A DNA stretch of 13,018 nt from Thermodesulfovibrionales bacterium. GTDB lineage: Bacteria > Nitrospirota > Thermodesulfovibrionia > Thermodesulfovibrionales > SM23-35. The DNA is taken from positions 1-13,018 of the forward strand of contig JAKLQR010000155.1 in assembly GCA_022013235.1 (NCBI GenBank). The letters run 5' to 3'. Every line of letters starts with the position of its first letter. The first letter of the stretch is position 1. The notes beneath the pieces were generated by a model. The model searched no databases. It saw nothing but the letters and a program-made list of their open reading frames with translations, and was not told the DNA's origin. This document shows, piece after piece, positions 1-7,609 of this stretch. The translations under genes and the position numbers were made by a program.

Positions 1-1250
1 AGAACAAGGTAAGAACAATTGCCATGGGACCTACAGATGGTATGGTAAGAGGCATGGAGGTCGTTGATACAGGCGAGCCCATAAGTGTGCCAGTCGGTAA
101 GTCATCATTAGGAAGAATCATAAATGTCGTAGGTGACCCTATTGATGAACTTGGACCAATAGAAACAACAGAGAGAATGCCTATTCACAGACCGGCGCCT
201 GAGTTTATTGAGCAGGAAGCTACAACCCAGGCATTTGAGACCGGCGTTAAGGTTTTTGACCTTCTCATCCCATTCGTCAGAGGCGGCAAGATGGGAATGT
301 TCGGCGGAGCGGGAGTCGGCAAAACCGTTATTATCATGGAGATGATCAACAACATCGCAATGGTCCACGGTGGTATCTCCGTGTTCGCAGGCGTTGGTGA
401 GAGAACAAGAGAAGGAAATGACCTTTATCTGGAAATGAAACATTCAGGCGTTTTGCCCAAGGCAGCGCTTATTTATGGTCAGATGAACGAGTCTCCCGGA
501 GCAAGAGCGAATGTCGGACTGAGCGCTCTTACCTGTGCAGAGTACTTCAGAGACCAGGGGCAGGACGTTCTTCTCTTCATAGACAACATTTTCAGATACA
601 CACTCGCATGGGCTGAAGTTTCGGCGCTCCTCGGCAGAATGCCTTCCGCCGTCGGTTATCAGCCGACACTCGGAACGGATATGGGCGCACTCCAGGAGAG
701 AATTACTACCACAAAGAAAGGCGCTATTACCTCGATGCAGGCCATTTACGTCCCTGCAGACGACCTGACCGACCCTGCTGTTGCAACGGCATTTACCCAT
801 CTTGACGGTACCGTCGTTCTTTCAAGGCAGATTGCAGAACTCGGCATTTATCCTGCGGTCGACCCGCTCGATTCTACCTCAAGAATCCTTGATCCACAGG
901 TCATCGGCGAAGAACATTATGCTGTTGCCAGAAATGTCCAGAAGACCCTGCAGAGATATAAAGGGCTCCAGGACATCATCGCAATCCTCGGTATCGAGGA
1001 ACTGTCTGAAGATGACAAGATAATTGTTGCAAGGGCAAGGAAACTCCAGAGGTTCCTGAGCCAGCCGTTCCATGTTGCAGAAACCTTTACAGGTCAGGCC
1101 GGTAAATATGTCAAGACCGCAGATACAATAAAAGGGTTCAAAGCTATTGTCGAAGGACAATACGACGATGTGCCCGAGCAGGCATTCTACATGGTCGGAC
1201 CGATTGAAGAAGTGGAAGAGAAGGCCAAGAAACTTGGATGGAGCAGATAG
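1..1250 (+). CDS. atpD: F1Fo ATP synthase subunit beta, 5'-truncated by the window edge
   Basis: This is the catalytic beta subunit of the F1 head, which makes ATP from ADP and phosphate using the transmembrane ion gradient. The reading frame is open to the left edge: the codons from position 3 give NKVRTIA before the ATG at 24, a typical internal AtpD segment. The ATG is therefore not the start, and roughly 60 N-terminal residues lie outside. Numbering from that ATG, the Walker A loop GGAGVGKT is at residues 94-101, the catalytic-Glu segment GERTREGNDLY at 126-135, and the beta signature region SALLGRMPSAVGYQPTL begins at 200. The DELSEED region reads EELSEDD. The C-terminus is complete. One oddity is that the usual TQAGSEVS reads TLAWAEVS at residues 193-200. 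The gene lies 38 bases upstream of atpC, the standard end of an atp operon. Confidence 0.97.
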   Translation, partial: NKVRTIAMGPTDGMVRGMEVVDTGEPISVPVGKSSLGRIINVVGDPIDELGPIETTERMPIHRPAPEFIEQEATTQAFETGVKVFDLLIPFVRGGKMGMFGGAGVGKTVIIMEMINNIAMVHGGISVFAGVGERTREGNDLYLEMKHSGVLPKAALIYGQMNESPGARANVGLSALTCAEYFRDQGQDVLLFIDNIFRYTLAWAEVSALLGRMPSAVGYQPTLGTDMGALQERITTTKKGAITSMQAIYVPADDLTDPAVATAFTHLDGTVVLSRQIAELGIYPAVDPLDSTSRILDPQVIGEEHYAVARNVQKTLQRYKGLQDIIAILGIEELSEDDKIIVARARKLQRFLSQPFHVAETFTGQAGKYVKTADTIKGFKAIVEGQYDDVPEQAFYMVGPIEEVEEKAKKLGWSR

Positions 1251-1288
1251 GGACACAAGAAATAAACGGTTAGGCAGGAGAGTTATTC

Positions 1289-1699
1289 ATGGAGAAAGAG
1301 AATAAATTGCAACTCGAAATTGTTACCCCTTACGGCCTTATTTTAAGTGAGGATGTCGATGAAGTGACCTGCACCGGCAGTGAAGGTGACTTTGGCGTGC
1401 TCCCGGGACATGTGCCTTTTTTCACAACCCTCAAGATAGGCATGCTTGCATATAAAAAGGGGAATACGACGAAATATGTCTTTGTAAACTGGGGATATGT
1501 CGAAGTTGGCCCTGACAAGGTTATGGTTCTTGCCGACAGCGCAGAAAAATCAGAAGATATTGATGTCGAGAGGGCCAAGGCTGCAATGAAAAGGGCGGAA
1601 GAAAGAGTGAAGAAGGCAGAGGAATTCGATTTCGCAAGGTCTTCGTCGTCCCTTGAACGGGCAGTATCGAGGGTGCAGATAGGCGAGAAATTCAAATAA
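1289..1699 (+). CDS. atpC: F1Fo ATP synthase subunit epsilon
   Basis: The epsilon subunit is part of the rotating central stalk and an internal inhibitor of ATP hydrolysis. The 136-residue product has the expected two-part build. An N-terminal beta-sandwich spans about residues 5-88 and includes LEIVTPYGLILSEDVDEV and the family hallmark GDFGVLPGHVPFFTTL. A C-terminal two-helix region spans about 90-136 and is rich in Lys, Arg, Glu and Ala. The length is normal for bacterial AtpC. The start is supported by AGGAGAG at 1276-1282, six bases before the ATG. It follows atpD directly and is the last gene of the operon, because a strong intrinsic terminator lies 32 bases after its stop. Confidence 0.97.
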   Translation: MEKENKLQLEIVTPYGLILSEDVDEVTCTGSEGDFGVLPGHVPFFTTLKIGMLAYKKGNTTKYVFVNWGYVEVGPDKVMVLADSAEKSEDIDVERAKAAMKRAEERVKKAEEFDFARSSSSLERAVSRVQIGEKFK

Positions 1700-1731
1700 A
1701 CAGAAAACATTCAATGCCATAGAATATACCG

Positions 1732-1767
1732 AAAAAGGCCATGCATTCTGCATGGCCTTTTTCTTTT
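1732..1767 (+). terminator. Rho-independent terminator of the atp operon
   Basis: Positions 1732-1745 and 1749-1762 form a perfect 14-bp inverted repeat with a three-base loop (TTC). The stem is A5 then GGCCATGCA on the left and its complement ending in T5 on the right, followed by CTTTT. A G+C-rich core with an A-tract before and a U-tract after is the standard form of an intrinsic terminator, and the leading A-tract would let it work on both strands. It separates the atp operon from the response-regulator unit. Confidence 0.93.
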
Positions 1768-1773
1768 GTCAAA

Positions 1774-1803
1774 TTGATAATTGCCCTTTCCCTGTGGTAT
1801 AAA
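1774..1803 (+). promoter_or_regulatory. Candidate sigma70-type promoter for the response-regulator unit
   Basis: TTGATA at 1774-1779 (five of six matches to TTGACA) and TATAAA at 1798-1803 (five of six to TATAAT) are separated by 18 bases. They lie immediately after the atp terminator and about 30 bases before the GTG start at 1834, a sensible position for a promoter with a short leader. The call rests on sequence matching only. Confidence 0.6.
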
Positions 1804-1819
1804 AGGGAAGCTTTTACTC

Positions 1820-1836
1820 AAGGAGATCCGATAGTG
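1820..1836 (+). promoter_or_regulatory. Shine-Dalgarno and GTG that set the response-regulator start
   Basis: AAGGAG at 1820-1825 lies eight bases before a GTG at 1834. The next codons lead straight into the receiver-domain first strand KVLVIDDEE. The only upstream in-frame ATG (1741) lies inside the terminator stem and before the promoter, so it cannot be the start. Confidence 0.85.
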
Positions 1837-3312
1837 ATACAGCAGGAAAAGGTTCTCGTTATTGATGATGAAGAGTTCATCCTCCATCTCTCCAGAGACA
1901 TTCTTGAAAAAAATAATTATGCCATTACTATTGCACAGGATGGCAGGCAGGGCATCAGCCTGATCGAAAAGGAGCGTTTTGACCTCATCCTGACTGACAT
2001 TAAAATGCCCGACATGGACGGTATCGATGTCATCAGGCATATCCGTTCCGGCAATAAAGAGATCCCGATCATTGTGATTACCGGATACGGCACACTCGAT
2101 ACCGCAATCAATGCCCTCCGGCTTGGAGCGCAGGGCTTCCTGCTGAAACCATTTACCCCTGCAGACCTGAGGAATGCAGTTGCAGAGGCCCTCGAGAAAA
2201 CCCGTTTGCTGAGCGAAAACATAAGGATGCGTGCGCTCATGCCGCTTTTTGAGGTGAGCAAGGAGATCATCGGCGAGGTGGACCCGAAACGGCTGGTAAG
2301 GCTGCTGGTTGAGATCGCAAGGAAAGAGGCGCATGCTGATTCTGTATGCCTTGCATTGATCGATGAAGAGACAGGAAGACTCGATATGAAAGAGTGCCAT
2401 GGATTGTCGCAAAGCTGTATCAGCGCCGTTGAGGATTCCCCCGGCGACGAAAGCCTCAGCATGGTCTTTAAGGAGAAAAAGCCCTTCCTCTTTACCCGCG
2501 AAACGGTTCTCTCCGGAGTCCTTGAAGGGGCGCGGCAGACAGACGGCATCGCATCAGGTATCTTTGTCCCTCTCACGATCAGAGGGACTGTCATCGGTAT
2601 CCTCAGCATTATGAGGACAAGCAATAAGCTCCCTTTTACGCTTTCTGATGTAGAATTTGTTTCGGTGCTGAGCGGACAGGCGGCTGCTGCGATAGAGAAC
2701 GCCAGGCTTTACGAAAAACTCCAGCAGTCATATCTTTCTACGATTATTACCCTTTCAGCTGTTGTTGAGGCGAAGGACCTGTACACTGATAAGCATATGA
2801 AAGATATCGCTGAATATTCCGTGGAAATTGCCAGAAAACTTGGTATTGCTGATCCGGAAATTGAAGATATCCGCAAGGGTGCGCTTCTCCATGATCTCGG
2901 GAAAATATCTGTGCCCGACCATATTCTCATGAAGGCAGGCAAGCTCTCAGACGAAGAAATAGCGGTGATCAAAAAACATCCTGCAAACGGCGCAAAGATG
3001 ATAGAACCGGTGGCGCCGCTCAAAAGTGCGAGGGATATTATCAGGCATCATCAGGAATGTTTTGACGGGTCAGGATATCCTGACGGCCTCCGGGGAGAAG
3101 AGATACCGCTTGGCGCCCGAATCGTGGGCATCGCAGATGCGTTTGGCGCGATGACGACAGACAGACCCTACAGGAAGGCTTTGACCACGAATGAAGCGGT
3201 GGGGGAATTGAGGAAGTACGCCGGGATACAATTTGATCCTGATATCGTGCAGATATTTATTTCCGTCCTCCGGGAGAAAGGCATCCAGGACACGGGTGCG
3301 GAAGACCTGTAA
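1834..3312 (+). CDS. Response regulator with REC, GAF and HD-GYP domains (probable c-di-GMP phosphodiesterase)
   Basis: This is a 492-residue three-domain signalling protein. The receiver domain (about 5-122) has the acidic pair D11/D12, phospho-acceptor D55 in LILTDIKMPD, T83 and K105 in LLKPF. A GAF-like sensor domain follows (about 135-290). The HD-GYP domain (about 300-485) shows YTDKH with H321, GALLHDLGK with H353/D354, KHP with H382, RHHQE with H405/H406, DGSGYPDGL at 411-419 and IADAF with D435. HD-GYP domains hydrolyse cyclic di-GMP, so phosphorylation and a GAF ligand probably control c-di-GMP level. No membrane segment or DNA-binding domain is visible. The position corresponding to the second Asp of the common ADAFDAM motif is Gly438. 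The partner histidine kinase is not in the window. It leads a unit with the methyltransferase and xerD genes, but they share no obvious function. The family call is firm; catalytic activity is inferred. Confidence 0.93.
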   Translation: MIQQEKVLVIDDEEFILHLSRDILEKNNYAITIAQDGRQGISLIEKERFDLILTDIKMPDMDGIDVIRHIRSGNKEIPIIVITGYGTLDTAINALRLGAQGFLLKPFTPADLRNAVAEALEKTRLLSENIRMRALMPLFEVSKEIIGEVDPKRLVRLLVEIARKEAHADSVCLALIDEETGRLDMKECHGLSQSCISAVEDSPGDESLSMVFKEKKPFLFTRETVLSGVLEGARQTDGIASGIFVPLTIRGTVIGILSIMRTSNKLPFTLSDVEFVSVLSGQAAAAIENARLYEKLQQSYLSTIITLSAVVEAKDLYTDKHMKDIAEYSVEIARKLGIADPEIEDIRKGALLHDLGKISVPDHILMKAGKLSDEEIAVIKKHPANGAKMIEPVAPLKSARDIIRHHQECFDGSGYPDGLRGEEIPLGARIVGIADAFGAMTTDRPYRKALTTNEAVGELRKYAGIQFDPDIVQIFISVLREKGIQDTGAEDL

Positions 3313-3351
3313 CCCGGCAAATTTATGAAGAATAAAGACTGAGTATTCGCT

Positions 3352-4077
3352 ATGGAGGTTACGCTCGACAGTATCCGTGATATCCGGATATATCAGTCAA
3401 AAACAGGATACCGCTTTTCAGTAGACGCCCTCCTCCTTTTCGACTTTGTCGGTCTCAAAACAGCAAGGGTGATCGCCGACCTCGGAGCCGGGTCAGGCAT
3501 CGTCGGAATCCTTCTCGCCAAAAAATATCTTCACGCAACCGTCACCCTCTTTGAAATTCAGCCGGGTCTTGCTTCTCTCGCAGACCGGAACATCAGGATC
3601 AACAGCCTGGAAGACCGGATGAATGTGGTGAACGCTGATATCACCCACCGGTCGTCTCTTCAATCATTCCTGTCAGCGCATGCCGGATTCGATCTTGTTG
3701 TCGCGAATCCCCCCTTCAGAAAATGGAAAAGCGGCCACATCAATATTGACGAAGAGAGGGCTATTGCGCGGCATGAAATCAAGCTCAACCTCATGGGACT
3801 CGTCGAAGCCGCCTCTTGTCTTCTCAAACCGAAAGGAAGATTCTGTGTGGTTCATCACCCCAGCAGACTGGCTGAATTTATGGATATCCTGAGGAGAAAA
3901 GGCATCGAACCCAAACGGCTGCGCTTTATCCATTCAGACAGAAACTCGGAAGCGAAGATAGTGCTGCTTGAGGCTGTGAGGGAGGGCAGGCAGGGAATAA
4001 AGATCGAAAGTCCCTTGTATATTTATGATGAGCAGCGTCAGTATACAAATGAAATGAAAAAATTATACAATCCCTGA
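3352..4077 (+). CDS. TrmN6-like SAM-dependent methyltransferase (tRNA1(Val) adenine-N6 type, COG4123)
   Basis: This 241-residue Rossmann-fold methyltransferase probably modifies a nucleic acid adenine. The SAM-binding motif DLGAGSGIVG is at residues 43-52, the acidic end of strand 2 is FEIQ at 67-70, and the amino-methyltransferase motif NPPF is at 119-122. The last is typical of enzymes that methylate an exocyclic amine. The flanking features ARHE (139-142) and the C-terminal block PKRLRFIHSD are typical of the E. coli TrmN6/YfiC family, which makes m6A37 in tRNA1(Val). The ATG is forced because an in-frame TGA lies three codons upstream. The Shine-Dalgarno is weak, so translation may depend on the upstream gene, which ends 39 bases earlier. 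The exact RNA target is inferred from family only. Confidence 0.87.
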   Translation: MEVTLDSIRDIRIYQSKTGYRFSVDALLLFDFVGLKTARVIADLGAGSGIVGILLAKKYLHATVTLFEIQPGLASLADRNIRINSLEDRMNVVNADITHRSSLQSFLSAHAGFDLVVANPPFRKWKSGHINIDEERAIARHEIKLNLMGLVEAASCLLKPKGRFCVVHHPSRLAEFMDILRRKGIEPKRLRFIHSDRNSEAKIVLLEAVREGRQGIKIESPLYIYDEQRQYTNEMKKLYNP

Positions 4078-4099
4078 TATCATAAAAAGATAGGCCGAT

Positions 4100-4978
4100 A
4101 TGCTCAATAATTTTCTCACATACCTTTCAGCCGAGAAAGGGCTTTCCCGGAATACCGTCGAATCGTACCGGCTTGACCTCAGGAAATTTTTTGAGTTCTT
4201 GTCCGCGGAAGAGAAAGAGCCCGGTTCTTTTTCAAGAAGCGATATCGTTGATTTTATCGAAAAACTCAGGACAGAACGTTATGCCACCTCAAGCATCTGC
4301 AGATTGATTTCGTCGGTAAAAAGCTTGTGCAGGTACCTTCTTACTGAACACCTGCGTGAAGACGACCCATCCGAAAACCTCCAGTCGCCGAAAAAGTGGG
4401 AGCGTCTGCCCAAGGCGCTGAGTTTTTCCGAGGTAAAGGCATTGCTTGAGGAGAGCGCCTCCTCCAGTCCGGGCAAGCCTATCCTTATGCGTGATGCGGT
4501 GATGATCGAACTGATGTATTCTTCCGGTCTGCGCGTGAGCGAACTGGTATTGCTGAAGCTTGAGGACTTTAATTTTGAGGCGGGATTCCTCCGGGTGATA
4601 GGGAAGGGCTCGAAGGAGAGGATTGTGCCGGTAAACATTCAGGCAGTGGAAAAAATAAAGCAGTATATAGCCAACCAGAGGGCTGCGATTCTCAAAAAGA
4701 AACGTTCTCCTTATCTGTTTGTCACCGCAAGGGGAAAACCGATGACGAGGCAGCGTTTCTGGCAGACTATGAGGAAATTCGGCAGAAGAATCGGCATTGA
4801 GCTTTCGCCGCATGTGATGAGACATTCCTTTGCCACGCATCTCCTTGAAGGAGGAGCCGACCTCCGTTCCGTGCAGAAAATGCTCGGTCACTCCGACATC
4901 TCGACAACGCAGGTTTATACAAAAGTGACAACAGACAGACTGAAACAGGTATTTTCGAAATATCATCCAAGGGCATAA
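4100..4978 (+). CDS. xerD: Tyrosine recombinase, XerD type
   Basis: XerC/XerD recombinases resolve chromosome dimers at dif sites during cell division. The 292-residue protein has an N-terminal SAM-like core-binding domain (about 1-85) and a C-terminal catalytic domain (about 105-280). All catalytic residues are visible: R145 in SSGLRVSEL, K169 in GKGSKE, H238 and R241 in HVMRHSFATHLLEGGADL, H264 in MLGHSDISTTQVYT, and nucleophile Y273. R-to-K and H-to-Tyr spacings (24 and 9) match those of E. coli XerD. The C-terminal YHPRA resembles the HHPR ending of XerD, which favours XerD over XerC. The ATG is forced by an in-frame TAG three codons upstream. It starts 22 bases after the methyltransferase gene with only a weak Shine-Dalgarno. 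No integrase-specific extension or adjacent att site suggests a mobile element, so a housekeeping role is likely. Confidence 0.9.
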   Translation: MLNNFLTYLSAEKGLSRNTVESYRLDLRKFFEFLSAEEKEPGSFSRSDIVDFIEKLRTERYATSSICRLISSVKSLCRYLLTEHLREDDPSENLQSPKKWERLPKALSFSEVKALLEESASSSPGKPILMRDAVMIELMYSSGLRVSELVLLKLEDFNFEAGFLRVIGKGSKERIVPVNIQAVEKIKQYIANQRAAILKKKRSPYLFVTARGKPMTRQRFWQTMRKFGRRIGIELSPHVMRHSFATHLLEGGADLRSVQKMLGHSDISTTQVYTKVTTDRLKQVFSKYHPRA

Positions 4979-5064
4979 CACAGTTTGCCCTGTTCCGCTG
5001 TTTTGCAGTTCACTCAGTTTGGACAGAGAACATATTTTGCCAGGTTATTCAGTTGCAACACAAC

Positions 5065-5089
5065 ATGAAAACAGGTAAACTGTTTTCAT
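5065..5089. repeat. Perfect 10-bp inverted repeat upstream of the Lon-like protease gene
   Basis: ATGAAAACAG (5065-5074) is exactly complementary to CTGTTTTCAT (5080-5089), with a five-base spacer GTAAA. No T-run follows, so it does not look like an intrinsic terminator for xerD. It lies 66 bases before the protease ATG and could be an operator or a 5'-leader hairpin. The surrounding spacer (4979-5155) also has several CAGTT or CTGTT words, but I found no convincing promoter or second gene in it. Confidence 0.6.
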
Positions 5090-5155
5090 CGCAGAAACAG
5101 ACGAAGGAAGTCAACCAAGCAAACTCAACAATAGCATGCACTATGGAGGTTATCG

Positions 5156-7609
5156 ATGCCCGAACCATTAAAGTTTGATGAACTCTATGGATTTTGCGAC
5201 CCTGATATTCTGCCTTTTACCACAACCGATGAGCTGCCTGAATTCAAGGAGACGATCGGGCAGGAGAGGGCTCTCCATGCACTTGATTTTGGCCTGACCC
5301 TTGACAGTACCGGATTCAATATCTTCATCCTCGGAGAGCACGGCACAGGGAAAATGACTACGGTGAAGTCATTCCTCGCGCAGAAGGCCCTCGGGGAACC
5401 TGTCCCGGCGGACTGGTGCTACGTCTATAATTTCAAAGACCCTGATGCGCCGCTTGCCATCTCAATGCACCCCGGGGACGCCGCAGTATTCCAGAAGGGC
5501 ATGGACGAAATCATCAAAACACTGAAGGCCGAGATTCCGAAGATATTCGAATCGAAAGACTACGAGAAGCAGAAAAACACTCTCCTGGAAGGATCACAGA
5601 AACAACAGAAAGAACTCTTCGCCGGGATTGAAGAGGAGGCACAAGAGAAGGGGTTTGCACTCCGTAAGACTGTAAGCGGTCTGATTATCATCCCTGTCAA
5701 AAAGACCGGGGAACCGCTGACAGAAGAGGAATATGAACTGCTCGATGACAAGACACGGAACAGAATAGATGAGATTGGAAGGGCGCTTCAGGAGAAGCTG
5801 AACGACGCGGTGCGGTTGATCCGTGAGACTGAAAAGAAGGTCAAGGAATCCCTCGTGAAACTTGAGAAAGAGGCTGCCCTTTCTGCGGTAGGCCATCTCA
5901 TTGACGAAATAAAACAGACCTTCAGGGATTACGAAAAGATTCCCGCGTACCTCAGCGACGTGCAGGATGATATCCTCGAACATCTCGATGATTTCAAGCT
6001 CCAGGATGAGCAGGCCCCGCAGTTGCCCATGCTAAAACTCCAGAAAGCGGAACCCACATTCACCCAGTATACAGTCAATGTGCTGGTAAACAACAAAGAC
6101 TGCAAAGGTGCGCCATGCATATTCGAGAGTAATCCGACCTATTACAATCTCTTCGGCAGAATTGAGCACAAGATACAGTACGGAATAGCACTCACTGATT
6201 TTTCAATGATAAAGGCCGGCTCCCTGCAAAAGGCAAACGGCGGATATATCGTGATGCACGCCCTTGATCTCCTGAGAAACCTTTTCTGCTATGACGCGCT
6301 TAAACGGGCAATCAGAAACCGCGAAGTAAAAATAGAAGATGTATGGGAGCAGTACCGGCTGATTTCAACAACGACGCTTAAACCTGAAGCGATTCCCCTC
6401 GATGTCAAGGTAATCCTCATCGGGAACCCCTCCCTCTATTATCTGCTCTATAACCTCGATGAAGAGTACCGCGAACTGTTTAAGGTAAAGTCTGATTTTG
6501 ACAGCGTCATGGCCAGAACCGACGGGAATATCAAGAAATATTCCTCGTTCATCGCGAACATATGCCGGCAGGAGAAGCTGCTGCCCTTTGAAAGGACGGG
6601 AGTGGCAAAGGTCATTGAATTAGGATCGAGGCTTGCAGAGAACAAGTATAAACTGTCTGCAAAATTCAGTGATATCGCCGACCTCCTGCGGGAGGCAAGT
6701 TACTGGGCAGACAAAGCAGAGAGTGCGGTTGTGGCAAGCGAGCATGTCCAGAGGGCAATCGACGAGAAGATATTCAGGACAAACAGGATAGAGGACCGTC
6801 TGCGGGAGCTGATCCTCGACGGCACCATCATTGTCGATACCTCAGGAGCGAAGACAGGCCAGATAAACGGCCTTGCAGTGCTTGATCTTGGCGACTACAG
6901 CTTTGGAAAGCCGTCGAGAATCACCGCGAGAACTTACGCCGGAAAGGCCGGAGTCGTGAATATCGAGCGAGAAACCAAGATGAGCGGAAAGATACACGAC
7001 AAGGCTATCCTGATCATCACGAACTATCTCGGAAGCAGATATGCGACGAAAAAGCCGATCAGCCTTTCCGCATCAATAACATTCGAACAGTTATACAGTC
7101 TGATCGAAGGCGACAGCGCATCATGTGCCGAACTGTATGCGCTTATCAGCAGCATTGCAAATGTGCCCCTGAAACAGAACATCGCAGTGACCGGTTCAAT
7201 GGACCAGAATGGTGAGGTACAGCCTGTCGGCGGCATCAATGAAAAGATCGAGGGGTTTTTCGATCTCTGCAGGATCATCGGGCTCGACGGAAGCCACGGA
7301 GTAATCATCCCCCGGAGGAATGTCAAAAACCTTATGCTGAAGAACGAGATTGTTGAAGCCGTCAAACAGGGAAAATTTACGGTCTATCCTATAGAGCAGG
7401 TTGACGAAGGCCTTGAGATTATGACCGGAATGTCCGTGGGAGAATTAAGAGAAGACGGTACTTATCCGGAAGGCACAATAAACTATCTTGTCGTGAAGCG
7501 TCTCACGGAAATAGCCGAATCGATGGAAAAGAAGAAGGAAAAAGAGAAGGAAGACGAAAGAGAGGAAAAAGAGAAGACAAACAAGGGACAAGAAGAAAAA
7601 AATACATGA
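5156..7609 (+). CDS. Lon-related AAA+ protease (AAA_32 / peptidase S16 type)
   Basis: This 817-residue cytoplasmic protein belongs to the Lon-like group of COG1067, not classical LonA. The N-terminal part holds a nucleotide-binding loop GEHGTGKMT at residues 60-68, in which Met67 replaces the usual Ser/Thr. A long helical insert follows (about 130-285). The second half of the ATPase core contains the Walker-B-like ANGGYIVMHALDLL at 360-373, LIGNPSLYYLLY, and a candidate arginine finger R454. The protease domain (about 560-765) has the Ser-Lys dyad S654 in EGDSAS and K697 in GGINEK. Residues about 790-817 form a very charged Lys/Glu tail. No membrane segment is seen, unlike archaeal LonB. TGGAGGT at 5144-5150 supports the start. 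The stop overlaps the next ATG by four bases. The family is expected to degrade proteins with ATP; substrates are unknown. Confidence 0.92.
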   Translation: MPEPLKFDELYGFCDPDILPFTTTDELPEFKETIGQERALHALDFGLTLDSTGFNIFILGEHGTGKMTTVKSFLAQKALGEPVPADWCYVYNFKDPDAPLAISMHPGDAAVFQKGMDEIIKTLKAEIPKIFESKDYEKQKNTLLEGSQKQQKELFAGIEEEAQEKGFALRKTVSGLIIIPVKKTGEPLTEEEYELLDDKTRNRIDEIGRALQEKLNDAVRLIRETEKKVKESLVKLEKEAALSAVGHLIDEIKQTFRDYEKIPAYLSDVQDDILEHLDDFKLQDEQAPQLPMLKLQKAEPTFTQYTVNVLVNNKDCKGAPCIFESNPTYYNLFGRIEHKIQYGIALTDFSMIKAGSLQKANGGYIVMHALDLLRNLFCYDALKRAIRNREVKIEDVWEQYRLISTTTLKPEAIPLDVKVILIGNPSLYYLLYNLDEEYRELFKVKSDFDSVMARTDGNIKKYSSFIANICRQEKLLPFERTGVAKVIELGSRLAENKYKLSAKFSDIADLLREASYWADKAESAVVASEHVQRAIDEKIFRTNRIEDRLRELILDGTIIVDTSGAKTGQINGLAVLDLGDYSFGKPSRITARTYAGKAGVVNIERETKMSGKIHDKAILIITNYLGSRYATKKPISLSASITFEQLYSLIEGDSASCAELYALISSIANVPLKQNIAVTGSMDQNGEVQPVGGINEKIEGFFDLCRIIGLDGSHGVIIPRRNVKNLMLKNEIVEAVKQGKFTVYPIEQVDEGLEIMTGMSVGELREDGTYPEGTINYLVVKRLTEIAESMEKKKEKEKEDEREEKEKTNKGQEEKNT

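Noticed and set aside
1741..1833. N-terminal extension of the response regulator from the ATG at 1741
   Set aside because: The ATG sits in the terminator stem and upstream of the promoter. The GTG at 1834 has a good ribosome site and begins at the receiver domain.
1711..2412. Long open frame on the minus strand opposite the response regulator
   Set aside because: It lies antisense to a clear REC-GAF gene, its product has no recognisable domain, and it runs into the terminator hairpin. A second one (1917-2624) in another frame is equally featureless.
4979..5155. A dif or integration site next to xerD
   Set aside because: No 28-base dif-like pair of recombinase arms was recognised. The only clear palindrome has a five-base spacer and unrelated arms, and a XerD gene need not lie next to dif.
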